DNA from: an uncultured Bacteroides sp.
Lineage (GTDB): Bacteria > Bacteroidota > Bacteroidia > Bacteroidales > Bacteroidaceae
Length of the DNA: 64,000 nucleotides
Reading direction: 5' to 3'
Assembly: GCF_963678845.1 (NCBI RefSeq)
Contig: NZ_OY787468.1
Coordinates: 620,001 to 684,000 of the forward strand
The notes below the pieces were generated by a model. It worked only from the letters and a program-made list of their open reading frames with translations, had not been told where the DNA came from and made no database searches. Below are positions 32,889 through 41,683 of this stretch, in pieces. Every line of letters begins with the position of its first letter. Positions within the stretch are counted from its first letter, which is position 1. The position numbers and the translations under genes were made by a program.

Positions 32889-33009
32889 ATTACATAATAT
32901 TTGGTAAGAAAACTTATTCTGAAACGCTTTTCGGGAACTCTTTTTTGTTATCTGCTGTTTTTTTTGTTCTTTTGCGTAAGAAATGCAAATTAAATAATAC
33001 CTGAAGCTT

Positions 33010-35142
33010 ATGCATTTGTTTGACTTTACACTACAACTCCCCATAACAGATCCCACCTGGATCTTTTTCTTAGTGCTGACAATAATCCTTTTTGCCCCAA
33101 TATTATTGGATCGTTTGCATATTCCACATATCATTGGAATGATACTGGCGGGTGTTGCAATTGGTGGTTATGGATTCAATATTTTGGAACGTGACAGCAG
33201 TTTTGAATTGTTCGGGAAGGTAGGTCTGTATTATATCATGTTCCTTGCGGGGCTCGAAATGGATATGGTGGATTTTAAGAAAAACCAGAAAAAGGTTTTA
33301 ACTTTTGGCCTTATTACCTTTTCGGTTCCCATGATATTAGGAATCTGGAGTAGCTTGATTCTATTAAACTATGGGCTAATTACCTCTATACTACTTGCAA
33401 GTATGTATGCCTCTCATACCTTGATTGCTTATCCTATTATTAGTCGTTATGGGCTTAGTCGATTGAAAAGCGTCAATATTGCCATCGGGGGTACGGCGAT
33501 AACTGTAACACTGGCATTGGTTACTCTGGCAATAATAGCCGGAATGTTTAAGGGTGTAGTTGATCAGTTCTTTTGGATATTGCTTATAACAAAGATAACT
33601 TTAGCCTGTTTTATTATAATTTTCTTCTTTCCGAGAATAGGACGCCTGTTTTTTCGTAAGTACGAAGATAATGTAATGCAGTTCGTTTTTGTTCTTGCCA
33701 TGGTTTTTCTCGGAGGTGGTATCCTGGAGCTTGTTGGATTGGAAGGTATTTTGGGCGCATTTTTGGTTGGACTGGTTCTTAATCGTTTGATTCCGCATGT
33801 TTCTCCCTTAATGAATCACTTGGAATTTGTAGGAAATGCTCTTTTTATTCCTTACTTTCTTATCGGGGTAGGAATGATTATCAATGTCAAAAGCTTCTTT
33901 ATCGATGGAGAAGCTCTGAAGGTTGCAGCTGTGATGACGGTTGTGGCTACATTAGGAAAATGGCTTGCTGCTTTTTTTACTCAGAAGATTTACAAGATGA
34001 ATTCCAATGAGAGAAGAATAATGTTTGGATTGAGTAATGCGCAGGCTGCTGCTACACTTGCTGCTGTGCTGATTGGTCATGAAATTATCATGAATAACGG
34101 AGAACGACTTTTGAATGATTATGTGCTTAATGGAACCGTTATGATGATTCTTTTTACTTGTGTAATAAGCTCTTTCATAACAGAACATGCAGCGCGGAAT
34201 ATTACGATGGACAATGGATCACATGAAAAAATAGGGGAAATAAAATCAGAAGAAAATATCCTCATTCCTATTTCAAACCCTGATGCGATTGTAAATTTGG
34301 TGAATCTGGCATTGGTTCTTAAAGATTCTAGAAGCAAAGATGGATTAATAGCTTTAAATGTTATGAATGATCATCACAGCTCAAGTGCGAAGCATAGTCA
34401 GGGGAAAAAATATCTTGAAAAATCAGCGATGATTGCTGCCGCTGCTGATGTGTCGATGCAAACGGTTAGCCGGTATGATTTGAATATTGCGGCTGGTATT
34501 ATCCACACTATTAAAGAGTACAATGTTTCGGATGTTGTGATTGGTCTTCACCGTAAAATGAATATTGTTGATTCTTTTTTTGGTGGGACTGCCGAAAACT
34601 TAATAAAGGGAACTCACCGCCAGATTATGATTGCTAAATGTTTGATGCCTATTAATACTCTTCGCCGTATCGTAGTTGCTGTTCCTCCAAAAGCAGAGTA
34701 CGAAGCGGGATTTACCAAATGGGTAACTCATGTTTGTAGAATAGGGATTCAGTTGGGTTGCAGGGTGCATTTCTTTGCTCATCCCCAGACTTTGGATCGC
34801 CTCAATGTTTTAATAAATAAAAGATTCAAAGGATTGAGAAGTGAATTCTCAGAACTGGCCGATTGGGATGACTTGCTTTTGCTTACCGGACAAGTGAATT
34901 TTGATCATTTACTGGTTATTGTGAGTGCCCGCAAAGGATCCATTTCTTATGATGTTTCATTTGAACGTTTGCCGGCTCAACTTTCTAAATACTTTTCCAA
35001 TAATAGTTTGTTGGTTATTTATCCTGATCAGTATGGGGATCCTCAGGATACTATTTCTTTTTCCGATCCTCGTGGACATAATGAATCATTGAACTATGAC
35101 AAGATGGGAGAGTGGTTTTATAAATGGTTTAAGAGAAGTTGA
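33010..35142 (+). CDS. Cation/proton antiporter (CPA2/KefB-like) with stress-protein-like C-terminus
   Basis: A 710-residue protein. About 12 membrane helices fill residues 15-390 (WIFFLVLTIILFAPILLDRL, then FLAGLEMDMVDFK, the antiporter signature). A soluble part of about 300 residues contains two universal-stress-like alpha/beta domains (ILIPISNPDAIVNLVNLALV; IVVAVPPKAEYEAGF). It would exchange Na+ or K+ for protons across the inner membrane, with the cytoplasmic domains sensing a ligand or energy state. The TrkA-type NAD-binding domain of true Kef is not evident. Confidence 0.85.
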   Translation: MHLFDFTLQLPITDPTWIFFLVLTIILFAPILLDRLHIPHIIGMILAGVAIGGYGFNILERDSSFELFGKVGLYYIMFLAGLEMDMVDFKKNQKKVLTFGLITFSVPMILGIWSSLILLNYGLITSILLASMYASHTLIAYPIISRYGLSRLKSVNIAIGGTAITVTLALVTLAIIAGMFKGVVDQFFWILLITKITLACFIIIFFFPRIGRLFFRKYEDNVMQFVFVLAMVFLGGGILELVGLEGILGAFLVGLVLNRLIPHVSPLMNHLEFVGNALFIPYFLIGVGMIINVKSFFIDGEALKVAAVMTVVATLGKWLAAFFTQKIYKMNSNERRIMFGLSNAQAAATLAAVLIGHEIIMNNGERLLNDYVLNGTVMMILFTCVISSFITEHAARNITMDNGSHEKIGEIKSEENILIPISNPDAIVNLVNLALVLKDSRSKDGLIALNVMNDHHSSSAKHSQGKKYLEKSAMIAAAADVSMQTVSRYDLNIAAGIIHTIKEYNVSDVVIGLHRKMNIVDSFFGGTAENLIKGTHRQIMIAKCLMPINTLRRIVVAVPPKAEYEAGFTKWVTHVCRIGIQLGCRVHFFAHPQTLDRLNVLINKRFKGLRSEFSELADWDDLLLLTGQVNFDHLLVIVSARKGSISYDVSFERLPAQLSKYFSNNSLLVIYPDQYGDPQDTISFSDPRGHNESLNYDKMGEWFYKWFKRS

Positions 35143-35232
35143 TTCTAATATAGAGTGTTACAAATAAGCAATTCTTGTTTATGATACAAAATATTATTTA
35201 GTTGAATATGTGATAAAAAGAATTTTGAAACG

Positions 35233-35883
35233 ATGATAAAATTAGAAGGAATAAGAAAAAGTTTTGGTGATCTGAATGTGTTAAAAGGCATTGATCTGGA
35301 AATAGCCAAAGGTGAAGTGGTAAGTATTGTTGGTCCCAGTGGAGCCGGGAAGACTACTTTACTTCAGATTATGGGAACGTTGGATAAACCTGATGCCGGA
35401 ACAATTAATATGAATGGCCTTGAGGTGAACCGAATGAAACAAAAGGAATTGGCTAATTTCCGGAATAAACATATTGGATTTGTTTTTCAGTTTCATCAGC
35501 TCTTACCTGAATTTACTGCTCTCGAAAATATAATGATCCCTGCATTTATTGCTGGAACATCTACTAAAGAGGCTACAAAAAGAGCAAAAGAGATTCTAAA
35601 CTTTATGGGCCTTGCAGAGCGATCATCTCATAAACCAAATGAGCTTTCTGGTGGTGAGAAGCAGAGGGTAGCAGTTGCCCGTGCTTTAGTTAATCATCCC
35701 TCAGTGATTTTGGCCGATGAACCTTCCGGGAGTCTGGATACTCGTAATAAGGATGAATTGCATCAATTATTTTTTGATCTTCGGGATCAATTTGAGCAGA
35801 CTTTTGTAATCGTTACTCATGACGAAGGTCTGGCAAAGATTACCGATAGAACAATCCATATGGTTGATGGGCTGATTATCTAG
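35233..35883 (+). CDS. ABC transporter ATP-binding protein, LolD-like
   Basis: A 216-residue ATPase with Walker A GPSGAGKTT at about 36-44, Q-loop FQFHQLLPEFTALEN, signature LSGGEKQRVA near 137-146 and Walker B VILADEPSG. Sequence and size resemble LolD/MacB-type ATPases. No permease gene is adjacent, so the partner must be elsewhere; lipoprotein release is the likely job. Its stop codon and that of the converging HHH gene share the palindrome CTAG at 35880-35883. Confidence 0.88.
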   Translation: MIKLEGIRKSFGDLNVLKGIDLEIAKGEVVSIVGPSGAGKTTLLQIMGTLDKPDAGTINMNGLEVNRMKQKELANFRNKHIGFVFQFHQLLPEFTALENIMIPAFIAGTSTKEATKRAKEILNFMGLAERSSHKPNELSGGEKQRVAVARALVNHPSVILADEPSGSLDTRNKDELHQLFFDLRDQFEQTFVIVTHDEGLAKITDRTIHMVDGLII

Positions 35884-36782
35884 AAGCAGATATAAGGAGC
35901 TAATCGTTCCAGATCTTTTGATGTGAACTCCTCATATAGAGAAAGCTCTCTGAGACTTTTTAATGCTCCTTTCTTATTTCTGTGTTCTACGATTACTTTT
36001 GCCTGATAAAAGTTAATATAAGGATGTGAAGTCAACCGCTCAACATTATATTTATTTAGGTTTATCCGATGAATTGGTTCTTTCTTGATGATAAACCATC
36101 TGTTTAGTTCTGCCGAAAGGTGTGATATTTCCTGCAATTGACTTACTTTATAAAAACCACCAAGCTGCTGGCGATAGGCAATAATCCGTTTGGCCGTTCC
36201 AATTCCAACACCCGGAATCTTTTTAAGTTCAGTGGTGTCTGCGTCATCCAGACTGATAACTGTTCCTTCCGGATATTTGTAATATTTCAGCGTATCTTGT
36301 CCGGCTCTGGCTGCGAACTGTCTAAGAGAATCTGCCTTTTTCAGGAAATTGTCGCCTATAGTAATGTAAGGCTTTAGTAGTTTAAATTGATCGGGAGAAA
36401 GTCCGTATACTTTGGCAAAAGATTCCGGAGTACGGAATTTACCTCCCTTTGCCCGATAATGTAAAATGTTTCTGGCTATATATGGACGTATTCCTAAACG
36501 CACAAATGTAATTGAGTCTGCAGTGTTAGGGTCAAAAGGTGCAAGGATTATTTCTTGCTTTTTGTTTATATAGTAATCATTGTAGTTCCAATTTTTATCT
36601 TTTTGGTGTACCGATGCCAGAAACTCCCTGTATGCTGTTTCACTCATTTGTTCATTTACCTGGGCCGACGGAAAAATTAAAGGGATTGTCCAAAAAATAA
36701 GAAATACAACAAAAATCAATGCAATCAATACATAAAATCCAGTACGTTCGGTTTTAGTAAAATATAGAAAATCTTTCCACAT
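35880..36782 (-). CDS. Helix-hairpin-helix (ComEA-like) protein with N-terminal membrane anchor
   Basis: A 300-residue protein with one membrane segment at about 17-35 (FYVLIALIFVVFLIFW). At least three helix-hairpin-helix repeats follow: TFVRLGIRPYIARNILHYRA near 93-112, LKKIPGVGIGTAKRIIAYRQ near 181-200, and LTSHPYINFYQAKVIVEHRN near 250-269. HHH repeats bind DNA without sequence preference. The protein resembles the ComEA part of DNA uptake, but no competence genes are adjacent, so natural transformation is only a possibility. Confidence 0.78.
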   Translation of the reverse strand: MWKDFLYFTKTERTGFYVLIALIFVVFLIFWTIPLIFPSAQVNEQMSETAYREFLASVHQKDKNWNYNDYYINKKQEIILAPFDPNTADSITFVRLGIRPYIARNILHYRAKGGKFRTPESFAKVYGLSPDQFKLLKPYITIGDNFLKKADSLRQFAARAGQDTLKYYKYPEGTVISLDDADTTELKKIPGVGIGTAKRIIAYRQQLGGFYKVSQLQEISHLSAELNRWFIIKKEPIHRINLNKYNVERLTSHPYINFYQAKVIVEHRNKKGALKSLRELSLYEEFTSKDLERLAPYICF

Positions 36783-36849
36783 GATTGTGTTTTTCTTTTT
36801 GGTTTAGTTAGATTCCTTTTATAAAGAATGAAAAATATAAAAAGTTTTG

Positions 36850-36857
36850 TATTTTTG
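36850..36857 (+). promoter_or_regulatory. Candidate -7 box (TATTTTTG) for the VanZ-like gene
   Basis: Exact TAnnTTTG match 25 bases before the ATG of the VanZ-like gene, in the divergent gap with the HHH gene. Confidence 0.5.
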
Positions 36858-36882
36858 CGAATCATCTTTAAATTAAAGAATC

Positions 36883-37263
36883 ATGATTGATAAAGTCCGA
36901 AAATATCCGCTTTCTATACTCATAGTATTGACTGTGATCTATCTATCATTCTTCAAACCTCCAAAAACGCCATTAGATCAGGTGAAGAATTTTGATAAAC
37001 TGGTTCATGTTTGCATGTATCTGGGTTTGTCTGGGATGCTTTGGCTGGAATATATGAAAAGTCACCGCGGGCAATTTAGAATAAAACATATTTTTATTGG
37101 AGCAGTAGCTCTCCCGATAGTGTTCAGTGGTTGTATTGAACTTATACAAGAATACTGTACTACTTACCGGGGAGGAGATTGGTTTGACTTTGCTGCAAAT
37201 TCAGTTGGCGTAATTGTTGCAGGAATTATAGCATACTTCTTTGTTAAACCAAAATATTTCTGA
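36883..37263 (+). CDS. VanZ-like membrane protein
   Basis: A 126-residue protein with four hydrophobic segments (about 9-25, 42-58, 71-87, 103-121). The family pattern is FDKLVHVCMYLGLSGMLWLE near 36-55 and CIELIQEY...RGGDWFDFAANSVG near 85-108. VanZ homologues are small inner-membrane proteins; the original lowers teicoplanin susceptibility, but most have no proven role. It converges on murF with a 20-base gap. Confidence 0.82.
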   Translation: MIDKVRKYPLSILIVLTVIYLSFFKPPKTPLDQVKNFDKLVHVCMYLGLSGMLWLEYMKSHRGQFRIKHIFIGAVALPIVFSGCIELIQEYCTTYRGGDWFDFAANSVGVIVAGIIAYFFVKPKYF

Positions 37264-37283
37264 TCCGATACTTTCTTTCTGTG

Positions 37284-38582
37284 TTATAGATGTTCAACCA
37301 TCTGTCCTAGTTTCATGCTATTTGAACCTTTAATGAGTATATAGCATCCTTTAGGCTTGTCTTTATCGAGAACCTTTATCGCTTCAGAAACATTTGCATA
37401 GGTATCATATGCGTGAGTGGTTTGCTCAAACTGGTCACCAATAAGAATTACCCGATCAAAGTCACAAGTATCGATGAAATCAACTATTTTTTGATGCTCT
37501 TCAATGCTTGTAGCTCCTAGTTCTTTCATATCACCAAGGATTGCGAACTTGTGTTTTACCTCCATCCTTTTGAAATTTCTCAAGGCAGCCATCATGCTTG
37601 TAGGATTTGCATTATAAGCATCAATAATAAGTTTGTTATCTTCTGTCTCTTTTAATTGAGAACGATTGTTCTGAGGTGAATAGTTTGTTAAGGCATGATC
37701 TATTTTTGCCGGTTCTATGCCAAAAAAACGACCAATGGCAACTGCTGCTAAAGCATTGTCAAAATTATATTCACCAATCAATTTAGTTTGCACGTGATGT
37801 ATGTTTCCGTCTTTCCCGGCTTTCCAATCAAAAGCCAGATAGGGTGAACAAGACGTTACTTTGCCGTTTACGTAAAGATTCTCTGTTACGCCATAGTTTA
37901 TCAAGGTCAATCCCTTGGCAATATCCATTAAAAATGGATTCTCATTCTGGATAAATACAATTGAATCTTCTTTCTGGCGCAAGTAATCGTAAAGTTCTCC
38001 TTTTGTTTTTATAACTCCTTCAAAAGAGCCAAAACCCTCTAAGTGAGCTTTGCCCACATTTGTGATGATTCCATAATCGGGTTCTGCTATATTGACCAAA
38101 GCCTTGATCTCTCCAGGGTGATTAGCTCCCATTTCAATGACTGCCAAATCGTGATGACCGCGGAGTCTCAGCAAAGTGAGAGGCACTCCGATATGGTTAT
38201 TTAAGTTACCTTGAGTGTATAAAATATCATTTGATTCAGAGAGTATGGCAGCTATAAGTTCTTTTGTCGTAGTTTTTCCGTTAGTCCCTGTAATTCCTAT
38301 AACCTTGGTTCCCAATTTCTTTCGGTGATAATTGGCCAATTGTTGAAGCGTTTTCAAGCAATCATCAACTAAAATGATCTTATTATTTTCGGGATCGGCA
38401 TATTCAGCTTCATCTACTACTGCATAAGAAGAGCCTTCCTCCAAAGCTTTCTTTGCAAAAGAATTCCCATTAAACGTGTCGCCTTTCAGAGCAATGAATA
38501 AAGAGCCTTTGGGGCAGTTGCGGCTATCAGTTGTCACGATAGGACATTGCAGATAGATTTGATAAAGAGCAGATATAGTCAT
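37284..38582 (-). CDS. murF: UDP-MurNAc-tripeptide--D-alanyl-D-alanine ligase MurF
   Basis: Cytoplasmic Mur ligase that adds D-Ala-D-Ala and completes the UDP-MurNAc-pentapeptide used by MraY. The frame extends to 38624, but the ATG at 38582 (MTISALYQIYLQCPIVTTDS) is the better start by homology and gives 432 residues. The ATP loop GITGTNGKTTTK lies near 98-109, EMGANHPGEI near 151-160 and IDAYNANPTSM near 315-325. It stands apart from the dcw cluster here. Confidence 0.95.
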   Translation of the reverse strand: MTISALYQIYLQCPIVTTDSRNCPKGSLFIALKGDTFNGNSFAKKALEEGSSYAVVDEAEYADPENNKIILVDDCLKTLQQLANYHRKKLGTKVIGITGTNGKTTTKELIAAILSESNDILYTQGNLNNHIGVPLTLLRLRGHHDLAVIEMGANHPGEIKALVNIAEPDYGIITNVGKAHLEGFGSFEGVIKTKGELYDYLRQKEDSIVFIQNENPFLMDIAKGLTLINYGVTENLYVNGKVTSCSPYLAFDWKAGKDGNIHHVQTKLIGEYNFDNALAAVAIGRFFGIEPAKIDHALTNYSPQNNRSQLKETEDNKLIIDAYNANPTSMMAALRNFKRMEVKHKFAILGDMKELGATSIEEHQKIVDFIDTCDFDRVILIGDQFEQTTHAYDTYANVSEAIKVLDKDKPKGCYILIKGSNSMKLGQMVEHL

Positions 38583-38806
38583 GTTGTTATAGATAAAAAC
38601 TTTTTTATTTGCAAACTTAGACAAAATATTGCGATTAATAAGCGTGTACGAAAAAAAAATGCTTTTTTACTTCTTCTATAACGGTATACTATTCTCAATA
38701 AAAGGAATAATTAGGTCTTTAATCAGTCAACTGATTATAGGCTTAGGAACATTAGTAGTCAACTGGAATCAGTTTAATACACATTCAAGAAACAATAGTA
38801 AAAGCA

Positions 38807-38872
38807 TGTACATGTTTGGATCCAATCTTGTACATTTTTAGGGGCAATCTTGTACATGTTTTCAGGAATATT
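38807..38872. repeat. Phased TGTACAT array, 22-bp period
   Basis: TGTACAT starts at 38807, 38829 and 38851, exactly 22 bp apart. Units 1 and 2 also share a trailing CAATCT (TGTACATGTTT...CAATCT), so 22-bp units are partly conserved. The core is palindromic (ATGTACAT in copies 1 and 3). It stands about 110 bases upstream of the folP promoter box and is of the same style as the 23-bp CCGGGTG array upstream of mraZ. Confidence 0.75.
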
Positions 38873-38974
38873 CCTTTTATAAATTACTAGTTTGTATAGA
38901 AACCTACAGTAAATAAAAGTGTGTGTATTATAAAAGATAAAAGCGAATTTAAAAAGAAGAATAAAAAAAATATG

Positions 38975-38982
38975 TATTTTTG
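38975..38982 (+). promoter_or_regulatory. Candidate -7 box (TATTTTTG) for folP-cdaA
   Basis: Exact TAnnTTTG match 28 bases before the folP ATG, followed by CAATA. It probably drives folP and cdaA together. Confidence 0.55.
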
Positions 38983-39010
38983 CAATAAACTATTTAAGTA
39001 AAAAACATAA

Positions 39011-39859
39011 ATGAGTCAATCCTTTTCAAAATATATCAATGTTAATGGAAGGCTGCTAGATCTTTCATATCCTCAGGTAATGGGTATTCTGAATGTAACG
39101 CCCGATTCTTTTTATGCCAGGTGTCGCGCAGAAACAGAAATTGCTATTACAAACAGGGCACGGCAGATTTTGGAAGAAGGTGCTTCTATAATAGATATCG
39201 GAGCTTATTCATCTCGTCCTAATGCAGAACATATTTCTGCCGAAGAAGAGTTGAATAGATTACGTCCGGCTCTGAAAATTCTGAATAAGAACCATCCGGA
39301 TGCTATTATTTCCGTTGATACTTTTCGTGCGGATGTAGCTGAAGTCTGTGTGAAAGAGTATGGAGTTGCTATTATCAATGATATTGCCGGCGGTGAGATG
39401 GATAAAAAGATGTTTGATACAGTTGCGAATTTGCAGGTGCCATATATAATGATGCATATGCAAGGAACTCCTCAAGACATGCAGCTCACGCCTCATTATA
39501 ATAATATATTGAAAGATACTTTCCTTTATTTTGCAGAAAAAGTGCAGAAACTTCGTGATAATGGACTGAATGATATAATTCTTGATCCGGGGTTCGGCTT
39601 TGGCAAAACGTTGGATCATAACTATGAACTACTTAGCCATCTCGAGGAATTCAGTATTTTTGAACTACCTTTATTGGTTGGTGTGTCCAGAAAGTCAATG
39701 ATAACGAAACTACTTGGAATAACTTCTGATGAAGCACTGAATGGAACAACTATATTAAATACCATCGCTCTGGAAAAAGGAGCAGACATACTTCGCGTGC
39801 ACGACGTGAAAGAAGCAGTTCAGGTAGTGAAGATCGTGGAAAAATGTAGAAACAAATAA
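39011..39859 (+). CDS. folP: Dihydropteroate synthase
   Basis: Condenses p-aminobenzoate with dihydropterin pyrophosphate in folate synthesis; it is the sulfonamide target. The 282-residue TIM-barrel protein shows MGILNVTPDSFY at about 24-35, DIGAYSSRPNA near 61-71, SVDTFRADVA, IINDIAGG near 124-131 and DPGFGFGKTLDHNY near 196-209. Start and length are normal. It is followed after 7 bases by cdaA, a pairing common in Bacteroidetes. Confidence 0.96.
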   Translation: MSQSFSKYINVNGRLLDLSYPQVMGILNVTPDSFYARCRAETEIAITNRARQILEEGASIIDIGAYSSRPNAEHISAEEELNRLRPALKILNKNHPDAIISVDTFRADVAEVCVKEYGVAIINDIAGGEMDKKMFDTVANLQVPYIMMHMQGTPQDMQLTPHYNNILKDTFLYFAEKVQKLRDNGLNDIILDPGFGFGKTLDHNYELLSHLEEFSIFELPLLVGVSRKSMITKLLGITSDEALNGTTILNTIALEKGADILRVHDVKEAVQVVKIVEKCRNK

Positions 39860-39866
39860 GAACATT

Positions 39867-40634
39867 ATGCTGCCTATTGTATTTGGAGTAAAAGACTTTA
39901 TTGATATACTGTTAGTAGCTTTTCTGCTATACTACACATATAAACTGATGAAAGCATCGGGATCTATCAATGTATTTGTGGGGATTCTAGTCTTTATCCT
40001 TATCTGGCTTCTTGTTTCGCAGATTCTGGAGATGCGCTTGCTTGGTTCTATCTTCGATAAACTGGTCAGTGTGGGAGTACTTGCGCTTATTGTACTTTTT
40101 CAGGACGAAATCCGACATTTCTTGCTTACGTTAGGTTCTCATCAGAGGGCCAGTGCATTTGCCCGGTTTCTTACAGGCAGTTCGAAAGAACAAATGGAGA
40201 AAAGTGACATTATGCCAATCGTTTTAGCTTGTATAAATATGAGCAAACAGAGAATAGGAGCATTGATAGTTGTTGAAAGGGGAATTCCCCTTTATGATAT
40301 TGTTCGTACGGGCGAGGTTCTTGATGCAAATGTAAACCAGCGATTAATTGAGAATATATTCTTTAAAAACAGTCCTTTGCATGATGGTGCAATGGTGGTG
40401 AGTAAGAAACGTATCAAGGCAGCGGGTTGTATTCTCCCGGTTTCCCATAATCTTGATATTCCAAAGGAATTGGGCCTTCGTCATCGGGCAGCGATGGGTA
40501 TTTCACAAGTCACGGATGCTCATGCAGTTATTGTCAGTGAGGAAACAGGAGCTATTTCTGTAGCCTATCACGGTCAGTTCTACTTAAGGCTGACTGCAGA
40601 AGAGCTGGAAAGTATTTTAAGTAAAGAGGATTAA
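39867..40634 (+). CDS. cdaA: Diadenylate cyclase CdaA
   Basis: Membrane enzyme that joins two ATP into cyclic di-AMP, a second messenger for osmotic and wall homeostasis. The 255-residue protein has three N-terminal membrane helices (about 8-75) and a DAC domain. The active-site motifs are DGAMVVSKK near 173-181 and RHRAAMGIS near 206-214. Its stop shares the TTAA palindrome at 40631-40634 with the converging acetyltransferase gene. Confidence 0.95.
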   Translation: MLPIVFGVKDFIDILLVAFLLYYTYKLMKASGSINVFVGILVFILIWLLVSQILEMRLLGSIFDKLVSVGVLALIVLFQDEIRHFLLTLGSHQRASAFARFLTGSSKEQMEKSDIMPIVLACINMSKQRIGALIVVERGIPLYDIVRTGEVLDANVNQRLIENIFFKNSPLHDGAMVVSKKRIKAAGCILPVSHNLDIPKELGLRHRAAMGISQVTDAHAVIVSEETGAISVAYHGQFYLRLTAEELESILSKED

Positions 40635-41674
40635 TTCAACATCAGACTCATATAAGGAGTTTGCTTCGTAAAGATGTGAAGTTCCTTAGGTAGATCTTTT
40701 ATTTTATAACCTAAAACAGCCTGAGTAAGTTGTCGAATAGTAAGCTCCAAATAATCTTCTTGTATCCTTTTTTTTGTTATTTTCCCCGATTTCATCGAAA
40801 AAGAAGCATTGTTCTTTTCAATGAATTCATCTTTCAAATTAAATGAGATCTCTAATTCATGGTGTTGAGCTGCATATATCTGAAGCATTCTTTCTGCATC
40901 CACAATTCTTGCCATACCAAGAATATCTCCTGTTTCATCAATAGCAGGTGTAATGCATGATATGTCTTTTACGTTCATTTGTTTTGCTGCCGAAAACAGA
41001 AGAGTGTCTCGGACGGATTCATTATCAAAGAAAAGTTCTGGTACATGGAGCCTTTTCTCTATTGCATAGCAAAATGCTAAACCAGTAATTTCTCCATTTA
41101 ATCTTGAGACTAATAACTTCCCTTCTGCTAGATAAAGGTCATCAAGAATAACATTGAAATCATCTTGCGAATGTTGTATGCAACAAGGACGTTCTTTCAT
41201 CTTTTTATCGAAGAAGGAATAAACATCAGTTTGTAAAGTGGTAAATTCAGTAACAATATATTTAGAAGAAGGTGATAGATCCTCAAAAATGAAATTCTTT
41301 TCAGAGTATTCAAAAGAGGTAGCAAACCCCACTTTTGAGTAATATTCAAAAAGCCATTCTTCGGCGGGAATAAGGGTTACTAGTGGAACTTCATTCTCCA
41401 ACATCCGAAGAAAAGATTTAAAAAGCAGCCTTTTCATCGCTCCTTTATTTCGGAATTCGGGGTTTGTACATGCTCCTGATATGTATCCGGTTGGAATAAT
41501 TTCTCCACAGAAAGTCATTGGATAGGGAAGAATTTGCATCGCGGAAATAACTTTTCCATTTTCCTGGATGGCTAGATTTACCTCTTCGTTGTATCTCTTA
41601 GAAAAATACAGTTCAGTAAATGCTTCGTTATCTCCGAAGCAAATGTTCCACAGTTCTCTGACTTTCTCTTTCAT
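40631..41674 (-). CDS. GNAT-family N-acetyltransferase (Eis-like)
   Basis: A 347-residue protein. The N-terminal GNAT fold holds the acetyl-CoA-binding segment GYISGACTNPEFRNKGAMKR near 63-82 and PAEEWLFEYYSKVGF near 103-117; a second GNAT-like half and an SCP2-like C-terminal domain follow, as in Eis-type acetyltransferases. The acceptor substrate is unknown. It lies 9 bases after the DUF2156 gene, so the two form an operon. Confidence 0.75.
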   Translation of the reverse strand: MKEKVRELWNICFGDNEAFTELYFSKRYNEEVNLAIQENGKVISAMQILPYPMTFCGEIIPTGYISGACTNPEFRNKGAMKRLLFKSFLRMLENEVPLVTLIPAEEWLFEYYSKVGFATSFEYSEKNFIFEDLSPSSKYIVTEFTTLQTDVYSFFDKKMKERPCCIQHSQDDFNVILDDLYLAEGKLLVSRLNGEITGLAFCYAIEKRLHVPELFFDNESVRDTLLFSAAKQMNVKDISCITPAIDETGDILGMARIVDAERMLQIYAAQHHELEISFNLKDEFIEKNNASFSMKSGKITKKRIQEDYLELTIRQLTQAVLGYKIKDLPKELHIFTKQTPYMSLMLN

Positions 41675-41683
41675 CGGTGATGA

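Larger units (their letters stand above)
38583..39010. other. murF-folP gap with repeats and a folP promoter
   Basis: No gene seems real here; a 70-codon frame at 38629-38841 has no coding character. The gap contains a palindrome AATCAGTCAACTGATT (38721-38736) with its half AGTCAACTG repeated at 38757-38765, the phased TGTACAT array (38807-38857) and a TATTTTTG promoter box (38975-38982). Confidence 0.6.

Noticed and set aside
38629..38841. 70-codon plus-strand frame beginning in the murF-folP gap
   Set aside because: It runs through the TGTACAT array and a palindrome, shows no conserved features and has no promoter in front.
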